Shown here: one piece after another, positions 1-5,977 of the stretch
Layout of the letters: every line of letters begins with the position of its first letter
Position numbering within the stretch: position 1 is the stretch's first letter
NCBI GenBank assembly: GCA_023424215.1
Contig: JAFAEC010000027.1
Coordinates: 1 to 7,401, forward strand
Direction of reading: 5' to 3'
DNA: 7,401 nucleotides
Origin: Pseudomonadota bacterium
GTDB taxonomy: Bacteria > Pseudomonadota > Alphaproteobacteria > Caulobacterales > Caulobacteraceae
The notes under the pieces: generated by a model
Seen by the model: only the letters and a program-made list of their open reading frames with translations
Told to the model about the DNA's origin: nothing
The model's database searches: none
Position numbers and translations under genes: made by a program

Positions 1-31
1 TTCCGCAACCGTGGCCGTTGTCTGATCCATG
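1..31. other. Left-edge sequence, too short to assign to a gene
   Basis: Two readings are possible. On the plus strand, one frame reads seven sense codons and stops with TGA at 23-25, so this could be the last codons of a gene entering from the left, ending six bases before the palindrome at 32-53. On the minus strand, an ATG at 30-28 opens a ten-codon frame (MDQTTATVAE) running off the left edge, but it has no Shine-Dalgarno sequence and sits directly beside the hairpin. I slightly prefer the plus-strand reading, because a convergent gene end next to a hairpin is a common arrangement and its codons are richer in G/C third positions. Neither is established. Confidence 0.2.
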
Positions 32-53
32 CGGCCCGGAACGTTCCGGGCCG
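32..53. terminator. 22-bp perfect palindrome, possible bidirectional terminator
   Basis: The left arm CGGCCCGGAAC is followed immediately by its exact reverse complement GTTCCGGGCCG. As RNA it would fold into a 9-bp GC-rich stem with an ACGT loop on either strand. It lies 32 bases past the stop codon of the minus-strand gene at 86-403. Neither side has a U-run, so it is not a canonical intrinsic terminator. It could end transcription or protect a 3' end, or, as a perfect dyad, act as a protein-binding site. The palindrome is seen directly; its role is inferred. Confidence 0.45.
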
Positions 54-85
54 AGCCGATGTTCCGGCGGACGAGAGCGGAGCTA

Positions 86-403
86 CTACTTCTTGAGTTC
101 CTCGGTCGCCGCCGCGGCGCCGGCCTGGGCCGCGTCGCCCGCCTTGTTGGCCGCCGCCCCTGCCGCGTCGGCCGCGCGATCGGCGACCACGGGGGCTTCT
201 CCGCGGACCCTGGAGACCCCGGCGGCGATCCAGCCGTCCATCACCGCGCCACCCCCGGCCAGAGACTTCTCCTTGACGCCAAGACCGGCCGTCAGCACGC
301 CGAAGATCGCCAGCAAGGTCACCACCACGCCGACCAGCGGGTTGGCCCCACGGCGTCGCTTCGGCCGGCTCCAAATCGGTCCATGATCACCGTCGTCCGC
401 CAT
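86..403 (-). CDS. Small single-span membrane protein of unknown function
   Basis: This encodes a 105-residue protein that I do not recognise as a named family. It begins with a short hydrophilic and basic segment (MADDGDHGPIWSRPKRRRG). One hydrophobic segment follows at about residues 22-43. The rest is an alanine-rich, mostly hydrophilic tail containing several AADAAG/AANKAGDAA-type repeats and ending in ATEELKK. The basic cluster before the hydrophobic segment suggests an inner-membrane anchor with the N-terminus in the cytoplasm and the Ala-rich, probably helical tail in the periplasm. The open frame continues upstream. I chose the ATG at 403 because the protein style begins there, but the ATG at 427 (eight residues longer) has a better Shine-Dalgarno-like GGGGG about nine bases upstream and cannot be excluded. 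The function is unknown. Confidence 0.7.
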   Translation of the reverse strand: MADDGDHGPIWSRPKRRRGANPLVGVVVTLLAIFGVLTAGLGVKEKSLAGGGAVMDGWIAAGVSRVRGEAPVVADRAADAAGAAANKAGDAAQAGAAAATEELKK

Positions 404-587
404 CCGGACGGGTTGGGAAAAGCGCATGCGAAAAACCCCCGATTTGACCACACACCCCGCTCGTGGAAAGGCTCCGCGCCCCCGGGGTGAAGCCTCACAC
501 AGGCCGTGCCGGAGCATAGCGGCGGAACCGCAACGCTTATCCAGCGTTCTCACCCACGGGGCGAAACCCGGGATGAAGGATTCCATC
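404..587. promoter_or_regulatory. 184-base divergent intergenic region
   Basis: This gap separates the minus-strand membrane-protein gene from the plus-strand glycine-zipper gene, so promoters for both should lie here. I found no convincing -35/-10 pair. TTGACC at 444-449 resembles a -35 box but has no good -10 at 16-18 bases. A small inverted repeat, AACGCT (532-537), five-base loop, AGCGTT (543-548), ends 39 bases before the plus-strand start codon and could be a leader hairpin or operator. An open frame runs across the gap in phase with the downstream gene, but it has no signal-peptide character and I treat it as non-coding. Confidence 0.4.
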
Positions 588-932
588 ATGAAAAAGGCGA
601 TCATCGCCATTGCCGGCGCGGGCCTGATGGCCACCGCCTGTGCGAGCGACCCGTACTACGGCGGCACCAACGAGACCGTGCGTCAGGGCGCCATCGGCGC
701 CGGCATCGGCGCCGTGGCCGGCGCGATCATCGGCAACAACACCGGCGGCGGCAACGCGGCGACCGGCGCCGCCATCGGCGCGGCCGTCGGCGGCGCGGCG
801 GGCGCGATCCGCGGCTCGCAGCAGGACCGCGCCAATCAGCAGCGCTACCGCGACAGCCAGGGCCGGTACTACTACTGCTACGATAACCGCCAGGACGAGT
901 GCTACTGGGAGAACGGTCAGCGCCGGTACTAG
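588..932 (+). CDS. Exported glycine-zipper protein, probable lipoprotein
   Basis: This is a 114-residue exported protein. Residues 1-18 (MKKAIIAIAGAGLMATAC) form a short signal sequence ending at Cys18. ATAC is a weak lipobox, since position -3 is Ala rather than Leu, so lipidation is likely but not certain. Residues 34-76 are a glycine zipper with repeated GxxxG/AxxxG spacing (GAIGAGIGAVAGAIIG, then GAAIGAAVGGAAGAI), typical of the Gly-zipper 2TM family whose helices pack in the membrane. The C-terminal tail is polar and rich in Tyr, Gln and Arg, with Cys97 and Cys105 that could form a disulfide. I chose the ATG at 588 because GAAGGA (575-580) lies seven bases upstream. The ATG at 573 would add five residues and has weaker support. 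An intrinsic terminator follows at 953-988. Related proteins are linked to outer-membrane stability; the role here is unknown. Confidence 0.82.
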   Translation: MKKAIIAIAGAGLMATACASDPYYGGTNETVRQGAIGAGIGAVAGAIIGNNTGGGNAATGAAIGAAVGGAAGAIRGSQQDRANQQRYRDSQGRYYYCYDNRQDECYWENGQRRY

Positions 933-952
933 GACGCAGGCTGAAGACAGAC

Positions 953-988
953 AGGGGCGGTTCGTCGGTCGGCGGGCCGCCCCTTTTT
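953..988 (+). terminator. Rho-independent terminator
   Basis: GGGGCGG (954-960) pairs perfectly with CCGCCCC (977-983) across a 16-base loop, and five T residues follow at 984-988. An A/T pair (953/984) can extend the stem. It starts 21 bases after the stop of the glycine-zipper gene and ends 19 bases before the next start codon. It should therefore end the first transcript and separate it from the OmpA-like gene. Confidence 0.8.
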
Positions 989-1007
989 CGTGGGAGAGGG
1001 ACGAGCG

Positions 1008-1451
1008 ATGTGGAAGCTGGCGGCGGCGGGACTGGCGGCGATGGCCCTGGCGGGGTGCGGACTGACGCGCGGGATGGATCGCGACGATCTGGTCGCGGAG
1101 GCGTCGGCATGCGCGCCGCAACGGTTCGAGGTCTATTTCGCCGAGGGCGAGGCGCAGCTGACCCAGGCGGCGCTGCAGGCGATCGGCCTGACCGGAACGC
1201 GCCTGCAGGGCTGCGACATCCGCCGGGTGCAGGTGATCGGATTGGCCGACCCGACCGGCGGCGCCGAGGCCAACCTCGACCTGTCCGAGCAGCGGGCGCT
1301 GGCGGTCACTGAGGCGCTGGCCGCGACCGGCTGGCCCGCCCCCGCCTTCGAGGTCGGCGCGGCGGGGGAATCGGGCGCGGTCACGGCGACCGGCTCGGTC
1401 CAGCCCATGCGGCGGCGCACCGAGGTGCTGGTCGACGCCGCGCCCCGGTGA
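1008..1451 (+). CDS. Short OmpA-family outer-membrane lipoprotein
   Basis: This 147-residue protein is predicted to be lipid-anchored and to bind peptidoglycan. Residues 1-17 are a signal peptide with a clear lipobox (LAGC, Cys17). The remainder resembles a compact OmpA C-terminal domain: YFAEGEAQLT at about 43-52 matches the first strand, GLADPTGG with Asp81 and LSEQRA with Arg96 sit 15 residues apart as in the diaminopimelate-binding Asp/Arg pair of OmpA, and RRRTEVLV near the end matches the usual NRRVEI strand. Cys35 and Cys69 could form a disulfide. The ATG at 1008 is preceded by GGGAGAGGG (992-1000) at seven bases; a GTG at 990 in the same frame lies upstream of that site and is rejected. 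The terminator at 953-988 means it likely has its own promoter or relies on read-through. Confidence 0.82.
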   Translation: MWKLAAAGLAAMALAGCGLTRGMDRDDLVAEASACAPQRFEVYFAEGEAQLTQAALQAIGLTGTRLQGCDIRRVQVIGLADPTGGAEANLDLSEQRALAVTEALAATGWPAPAFEVGAAGESGAVTATGSVQPMRRRTEVLVDAAPR

Positions 1452-1488
1452 GGCGACGCGCCGCTGACGCACGGCGGTGACGCGGACG

Positions 1489-1512
1489 GGGCGGAGCGGC
1501 TAAGGTCCGCCC
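1489..1512 (+). promoter_or_regulatory. Leader hairpin upstream of dsbD
   Basis: GGGCGGA (1489-1495) pairs with TCCGCCC (1506-1512) around a ten-base loop. A competing pairing, GCGGAC (1482-1487) with GTCCGC (1505-1510), is also possible. The structure ends seven bases before the dsbD Shine-Dalgarno sequence. With no T-run it is not a terminator. It could affect translation start or mRNA stability, but GC-rich DNA yields such stems by chance. Confidence 0.3.
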
Positions 1513-1531
1513 GACCTCGAAGGAGCCCCGG

Positions 1532-3712
1532 TTGCGTCTGCTGATCCGTCTTCTCTGCCTGCTGCTGACCGTCGCCGCCCCGATCACGGCCGCGGCCCAG
1601 ACATCGGGACCCCAGCGGACCGACCGCATCGAGGCGGAGCTGGTGGCCATGAGCCGCTGGGCTGCGCCCGGCTCGACCGCCGTGGTCGCCGTCCGTCAGG
1701 ACATCGAGCCCGGCTGGCACACCTACTGGCGCAATCCCGGCGATTCCGGCGGAGCGACCGGGCTGACCTGGCGGCTGCCCGAGGGCGTGCGCGCGGGCGA
1801 CATCGTCTGGCCGACCCCGGAGCGGCAACGACTGCAGGGGCTGACCAACTACGGCTACGAGGGCGACGTCTACCTGCCGGTCCCAGTGGAGATTCCGGCC
1901 GACGCCCGGCCCGGTTCGACCGTGCCGCTGGAGGTCGAGGCGCTGTTCTTCGTATGCAGCGACGAGATGTGCGTCCCGGAGACGCTGACCCTGCGCCTCG
2001 ACCTGCCGGTGCGCGAGGGGGCGGCTCCGCCCGACCCGCGTCACGGGGCGGCGATCCAGCGCGTGCTGGCCGAAGCGCCGACGCCCGCGGGGATCGAGGC
2101 GCGGGTGCGGTCCGAGAACGGCGTCCTGACCCTGACCGCCGTGGGTGGTCCGCTGGCCGGGCGCGACCCGGGTCCGAGCTATTTCTTTCCGTTCGAGGCC
2201 GGTCTGATCGATCACTCCGCGCCGCAGACCGGCGCATGGGGTCCGGAAGGCCTGACCCTCGTGTTGAGCGCGGGAGCGAAGGGGCAGACGGGGCCGGCGA
2301 CGCCGCTGGAGGGGGTGCTGGCCACCTCGCTCGGCGCCTTCGAGATCCGGGCCGAGCCGGGCCCCGACCTGCCGGGCGCCCGGGGCTCCGGCGATCTGGC
2401 TCCCCTTCCGGACGCCGGCGACGAGCCGCAGCGGGCCGCGGTCGGCTGGACCGGCTTCCTCCAGGCCGCGCTGTTCGCCCTGCTGGGCGGGCTGATCCTG
2501 AACCTGATGCCGTGCGTCTTCCCGATCCTGGCCATGAAGGCCGCGGCCCTGAGCGCGGCCGCGCACGACCCGGCGCGGGCGCGCCGCGACGGGCTGGCCT
2601 TCCTGGCCGGCGTGCTGACCACCTTCCTGGCCTTGGCCGGACTGCTGCTGGCCCTGAGGGCCGGGGGTGAGGCGATCGGCTGGGGCTTCCAGCTGCAGTC
2701 TCCGGCGGTGATCGCCGGCCTGTCGCTGCTGATGCTGGCGGTGGCGCTGAACCTGTCCGGCGTCTTCCACATGGGCGCCGGCCTGCAGGCGGCCGGCTCG
2801 GGGCCGCTGGCGCGACTGCCGGGCGCGGCCGGGGCCTTCTTCACCGGCATGCTGGCGGTGGTGGTGGCGGCCCCGTGCACGGCCCCCTTCATGGCCTTCG
2901 CGCTCGGGGCGGCGCTGCTGATGCCGTGGCCGATGGCGCTGGTGGTCTTCCTCATGCTGGGCCTTGGGCTGGCCCTGCCCTTCGTGCTGGTCAGCCTGAC
3001 GCCGCGACTGCTGGCGCGCCTGCCGCGCCCCGGGCCGTGGATGGAGCGGCTGAAGGGGCTGCTGGCCTTTCCCATGTACGGCACGGCCGCCTGGCTGGTC
3101 TGGGTCTTCGCCCGGCAAAGCGGCGCCGAGGCGTTGGGCCTGCTGCTGCTGGCGGCGGTGCTGGCGGCCTTCGGCCTGTGGCTGGCCGGGCTGAATCAGG
3201 CGCGCCGGGCCGAGGGCGGCGCCGGGGTGGTCAGCGCGGTCGCCGCCGCCGTGGCCCTGGTCTCGGCCATCGCCCTCGCCGGCGTCGCGGCCCGGATGCC
3301 CGCGGAGACGGACACGCCCGCCGCCCAGACTTCGGCCCTGCCGTCGCAGCCGTGGTCGCCTGACGCCGTCGAGGCCGCACGCAGCGAAGGCCGCCCGGTG
3401 CTGGTCAACTTCACCGCCGACTGGTGCGTGACCTGCAAGATCAACGAGCGAACCGCCCTGTCATCGGCGGCGACGCGGCGCGCCGTGGAGAAGGCGAACG
3501 CGCTATATCTGGTCGGCGACTGGACCCGCCGGGACGACGCCATCACCGCCGAGCTGCGCCGCCACGGCCGATCGGGCGTGCCGCTTTACCTGCTGTACGC
3601 GCCCGGCGCGGCCGAGCCGCGGGTGCTTCCGCAGTTGCTGACGGAAGGAACGGTGATCGGCGCGCTCAAGGCGGCGTCGCCCGTCAGACCGGCGGCTGAG
3701 GCGGGGCGGTGA
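1532..3712 (+). CDS. dsbD: DsbD/ScsB-type protein-disulfide reductase
   Basis: This 726-residue inner-membrane enzyme passes electrons from cytoplasmic thioredoxin to periplasmic thiol proteins. Residues 1-22 are a signal peptide (cleavage near ITAAAQ). Residues about 28-280 form a periplasmic N-terminal region with a Cys pair at 142 and 147 (CSDEMC). It is longer than in E. coli DsbD and appears to hold two beta-rich subdomains, which is closer to ScsB-type proteins. About eight hydrophobic segments (309-588) form the DsbD membrane domain, with a Cys in each of two PC motifs (Cys328 in LMPCVFP, Cys449 in AAPCTAP), 121 residues apart against 122 in E. coli. A C-terminal thioredoxin-like domain follows, with WCVTC (Cys632, Cys635) and cis-Pro in GVP (684). 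All six redox cysteines are present, so it should be active. The TTG start is supported by AAGGAG six bases upstream. Its periplasmic clients (for example an ScsC, DsbC or cytochrome c maturation partner) are not in the window. Confidence 0.9.
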   Translation: MRLLIRLLCLLLTVAAPITAAAQTSGPQRTDRIEAELVAMSRWAAPGSTAVVAVRQDIEPGWHTYWRNPGDSGGATGLTWRLPEGVRAGDIVWPTPERQRLQGLTNYGYEGDVYLPVPVEIPADARPGSTVPLEVEALFFVCSDEMCVPETLTLRLDLPVREGAAPPDPRHGAAIQRVLAEAPTPAGIEARVRSENGVLTLTAVGGPLAGRDPGPSYFFPFEAGLIDHSAPQTGAWGPEGLTLVLSAGAKGQTGPATPLEGVLATSLGAFEIRAEPGPDLPGARGSGDLAPLPDAGDEPQRAAVGWTGFLQAALFALLGGLILNLMPCVFPILAMKAAALSAAAHDPARARRDGLAFLAGVLTTFLALAGLLLALRAGGEAIGWGFQLQSPAVIAGLSLLMLAVALNLSGVFHMGAGLQAAGSGPLARLPGAAGAFFTGMLAVVVAAPCTAPFMAFALGAALLMPWPMALVVFLMLGLGLALPFVLVSLTPRLLARLPRPGPWMERLKGLLAFPMYGTAAWLVWVFARQSGAEALGLLLLAAVLAAFGLWLAGLNQARRAEGGAGVVSAVAAAVALVSAIALAGVAARMPAETDTPAAQTSALPSQPWSPDAVEAARSEGRPVLVNFTADWCVTCKINERTALSSAATRRAVEKANALYLVGDWTRRDDAITAELRRHGRSGVPLYLLYAPGAAEPRVLPQLLTEGTVIGALKAASPVRPAAEAGR

Positions 3713-4160
3713 TCACCTCGACGTTGTCGTTGAGGAGATAGGCCAGCTCGTCGAGGGCCACCGCGCGCTCGGCGGCGCTGGCGGCGGACTCGACCGCCTC
3801 CAGCCGCTTGGGCATGTCTTCGGCGATGCCGCGCAGGATGCACTTCAGGTCGCCGTCCGTGCCGCGCTCCCTGAGAACCAGGTGGCCCTGCATGTCGAGC
3901 GCGGCGAGTTCGGTCGCACGCTCGCGGAAGGAGACGTAGTCCGCGCCGGCGGCGAAGTCGGCCTGGTCAGCCGCCCCGGCGGTCAGCCAGCCCCGGACAA
4001 GACCATGCAACTCGCCCGAGCGGGCCACGATGTCCGCGAACAGCGGCTCGCCGGCGACCGAAACCGGAGCGCCGGCCTCGGCGGGCGGTTCGGCGGCCGC
4101 CGCGGCAACGGCCGGGTCGGAGAGCAGGAGGGATACGGCCAGGGCGACGCCGCAGGACAT
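3684..4160 (-). CDS. Exported protein of unknown function
   Basis: This encodes 158 residues with no family that I recognise. Residues 1-22 look like a signal peptide with cleavage around AVAAAAA, but the segment before the hydrophobic stretch (MSCG) has no Lys or Arg, which is unusual. The mature part appears mainly alpha-helical and acidic. It includes ELHGLVRGWLTAG (50-62), a central region with the lone mature cysteine (Cys107 in DLKCILRGIAEDMPKRL), an Ala/Glu-rich helix (121-142) and a proline-rich end. The ATG at 4160 has AGAGG six bases upstream, and no in-frame ATG, GTG or TTG precedes it back to the inverted repeat. Its last nine codons and stop overlap the 3' end of dsbD tail to tail by 29 bases. 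It is transcribed divergently from pgi. The signal peptide, ribosome site and codon use support a real gene. Confidence 0.72.
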   Translation of the reverse strand: MSCGVALAVSLLLSDPAVAAAAAEPPAEAGAPVSVAGEPLFADIVARSGELHGLVRGWLTAGAADQADFAAGADYVSFRERATELAALDMQGHLVLRERGTDGDLKCILRGIAEDMPKRLEAVESAASAAERAVALDELAYLLNDNVEVITAPPQPPV

Positions 4161-4180
4161 GGCGGACCTCTTTTGCTGAG

Positions 4181-4200
4181 GCCGAATCAGCGGATTCGGC
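4181..4200. promoter_or_regulatory. Perfect inverted repeat in a divergent control region
   Basis: GCCGAATC (4181-4188) and GATTCGGC (4193-4200) are exact reverse complements separated by AGCG. The dyad lies in the 102-base region between the divergent starts at 4160 and 4263. It begins 21 bases upstream of the minus-strand ATG and ends just before a weak -35-like TTGAAC (4202-4207) facing pgi. This fits a dimeric repressor or activator site serving one or both genes; a leader hairpin on the minus-strand transcript is the alternative. The repeat is seen directly; the function is inferred. Confidence 0.5.
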
Positions 4201-4201
4201 G

Positions 4202-4262
4202 TTGAACCGGCTTACGCCCCACCCGTAAACGGGGCTTTACCCTCTTCCGTCAGAGTTCGCCC
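4202..4262 (+). promoter_or_regulatory. Weak candidate promoter and leader of pgi
   Basis: TTGAAC (4202-4207) could serve as a -35 box. The best -10 at 17-18 bases (GTAAAC or TAAACG) matches the housekeeping consensus poorly. A small dyad, CCCGT-AA-ACGGG (4222-4233), overlaps that position and might be a second protein-binding site. No good Shine-Dalgarno sequence precedes the pgi ATG. This is only the likeliest placement. Confidence 0.25.
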
Positions 4263-5888
4263 ATGACCGCTCGCGCCCAGGCCCTGGACATGCTTCGCGC
4301 CGTCGCCCGCAAGGACGCGGACGCCCGTATCGTCCACCATTTCGCCACCGATCCGGGGCGGCTGGAACGGATGGGCGTCGAGGCGGCCGGCCTGTACCTT
4401 GACCTGTCCAAGCAGGCGTGGAGCGCGGAGGGGTTCGAGGCGGCGATCGACCTGGCCCGGGCCTGCGACGTCGAGGGGCGGCGCGAGGCGCTGTTCGGCG
4501 GCGAGGCGGTCAACAACACCGAAGGCCGGGCGGTGCTGCACCCGGCGCTGCGCGCGGCCGACGACGCCGACTTCCACGCCCTGGGCGCGCCGGTGTCGAA
4601 GGAGGTGGCGGAGACCCGCCGCGCCATGGCGCGCTTCGCGACCGACATCGGGTCCGGGGCCGAGACCGGCGGCACCAAGCAGCCCTTCCAGGCCATCGTG
4701 CACATCGGCATCGGCGGTTCCGACCTCGGGCCGCGGCTGCTCTGGGACGCGCTGCGGCCGCTGGAGCCGACCATCGACCTGCGTTTCGTCGCCAACATCG
4801 ACCCGCGTGACATGGCCGAGGCGCTGGCGGGTCTGGATCCCGAGACCACCCTGATCGTGGTGGTGTCCAAGACCTTCACCACCCAGGAGACCCTGGCCAA
4901 CGCCGAGCTGGCCAAGGCCTGGCTGGCGGCGTCGCTGTCGCCGAGACGGATGGCGAAGCATCTGGTCGGGGTGACCGCGGCGCCGGAGAAGGCCGAGGCC
5001 TTCGGCTGCGGACGCACCTTCGGCTTCCGGGACTGGGTCGGCGGCCGCTACTCCCTGTGGTCGGCGGTGAGCCTGTCGGTAGCCGTGGCCCTCGGCTGGG
5101 ATGTGTTCGATCGGGTGCTGGACGGGGCCCGGGCCATGGACCAGCACTTTCTCGAGGCGGATCTGGAGCGCAACGCGCCGGTGCTGCTGGCGCTGGCCCA
5201 GATGTTCAATGTCGAGGGCATGGGGCGACAGGCCCGCACCGTGGCGCCCTACGCCCACGGCCTGCGCCGGCTGCCGGCCTTCCTGCAGCAGCTGGAGATG
5301 GAATCGAACGGCAAGCGGGTGAAGCGCGACAGCTCGCCGGTCGACACCGCCACGGGCCCGATCGTGTTCGGCGAGCCGGGCACCAACGGGCAGCACGCCT
5401 TCTTCCAGCAGATCCACCAGGGGCCGCAGGTGATCCCGGCGGAGTTCGTGGTCGTCGCCCACACCTCGCAGGCCGCCGCCGATGCGCGCGAGGGCGACGC
5501 GCCCCTGTGGTCGAACGCCCTTGCCCAGGCGCAGGCGCTGATGGTCGGAAAGACCGAGGCCGAGGCGCGGGCGGAGATGCGGGCTTCCGGCATGGACGCG
5601 GCCGAGGCCGACCGGCTGGCGCCGCACCGCGCCTTCCCCGGCAATCGCCCGTCGACGACGATCCTGATGGACGCCCTGACTCCGGAAGCGGTGGGGGCGC
5701 TGATCGCCCTCTACGAGCACAAGACCTTCGTCGAGGGCGTCATCCAGGACATCAACAGCTTCGACCAGTGGGGCGTGGAGCTGGGCAAGGTGCTGGCGCG
5801 GGCCATCCTGAGGGATGTCGAGGCCGGGGCCCCCTCGGATGGGCTGGATCCGTCGACGGCCGAGCTGATGAAGCGGCTGATGGTCTGA
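4263..5888 (+). CDS. pgi: Glucose-6-phosphate isomerase
   Basis: This 541-residue cytoplasmic enzyme interconverts glucose 6-phosphate and fructose 6-phosphate, linking glycolysis or gluconeogenesis to the Entner-Doudoroff and pentose phosphate routes. Its length is near the usual bacterial size of about 550. The sugar-phosphate binding SIS domains are clear: HIGIGGSDLGPRLL (147-160) and VVVSKTFTTQET (199-210). The GGRYSLWSAVSLS stretch (260-272) and the signature GEPGTNGQHAFFQ (370-382) are present. By spacing against known enzymes, the catalytic residues are Glu347 (MESNGK), His378 (NGQH) and Lys509 (QWGVELGK). No key residue is missing. The ATG at 4263 starts a typical N-terminus but lacks a strong ribosome-binding site, so translation may be weak or leaderless. 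It is divergent from the exported-protein gene and convergent with the glycine-zipper gene at 5978-6475, so it is probably transcribed alone. Confidence 0.97.
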   Translation: MTARAQALDMLRAVARKDADARIVHHFATDPGRLERMGVEAAGLYLDLSKQAWSAEGFEAAIDLARACDVEGRREALFGGEAVNNTEGRAVLHPALRAADDADFHALGAPVSKEVAETRRAMARFATDIGSGAETGGTKQPFQAIVHIGIGGSDLGPRLLWDALRPLEPTIDLRFVANIDPRDMAEALAGLDPETTLIVVVSKTFTTQETLANAELAKAWLAASLSPRRMAKHLVGVTAAPEKAEAFGCGRTFGFRDWVGGRYSLWSAVSLSVAVALGWDVFDRVLDGARAMDQHFLEADLERNAPVLLALAQMFNVEGMGRQARTVAPYAHGLRRLPAFLQQLEMESNGKRVKRDSSPVDTATGPIVFGEPGTNGQHAFFQQIHQGPQVIPAEFVVVAHTSQAAADAREGDAPLWSNALAQAQALMVGKTEAEARAEMRASGMDAAEADRLAPHRAFPGNRPSTTILMDALTPEAVGALIALYEHKTFVEGVIQDINSFDQWGVELGKVLARAILRDVEAGAPSDGLDPSTAELMKRLMV

Positions 5889-5893
5889 CACGC

Positions 5894-5925
5894 AAAAGGC
5901 GGACGCCGTCTCCGGCGCCCGCCTT
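5894..5925. terminator. Bidirectional terminator between convergent genes
   Basis: AAGGCGG (5896-5902) pairs with CCGCCTT (5919-5925). After one mismatch, CGCC (5904-5907) pairs with GGCG (5914-5917), leaving a six-base loop. On the minus strand the stem runs into TTTT (complement of 5894-5897), a short U-run; on the plus strand only TT follows. It starts five bases after the pgi stop codon, so it should end pgi transcription and also stop the convergent minus-strand transcript. Confidence 0.65.
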
Positions 5926-5935
5926 CCCGCCCACA

Positions 5936-5964
5936 CGCCCGGCCAGAACTCACGCGGCCGGGCG
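5936..5964. terminator. Second hairpin between convergent genes
   Basis: CGCCCGGCC (5936-5944) and GGCCGGGCG (5956-5964) form a perfect 9-bp GC stem with an 11-base loop. It lies 13 bases past the stop of the minus-strand gene ending at 5978. No U-run follows on either strand, so alone it is a weak terminator or a 3' stabilising hairpin. Together with the hairpin at 5894-5925 it makes a tandem barrier between the converging transcripts. Confidence 0.5.
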
Positions 5965-5977
5965 AAAGAGGCTGTTC

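Noticed and set aside
426..587. Upstream extension of the glycine-zipper gene to an ATG at 426
   Set aside because: The extension would put 54 polar residues before a good signal peptide; the ATG at 588 has its own Shine-Dalgarno sequence.
588..1451. Operon of the glycine-zipper and OmpA-like genes
   Set aside because: A good rho-independent terminator with five T residues lies between them, so strong co-transcription is unlikely.
537..1472. Long minus-strand open frame opposite the glycine-zipper and OmpA-like genes
   Set aside because: Its product is low-complexity Arg/Ala/Gly-rich sequence, as expected from the reverse strand of GC-rich coding DNA; the plus strand has clear signal peptides, ribosome sites and domain motifs.
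1133..3118. 661-codon minus-strand open frame opposite dsbD
   Set aside because: It is rich in Gln, Arg, Gly and His with no recognisable domain and lies antisense to a complete DsbD with all redox motifs; an artefact of high GC.
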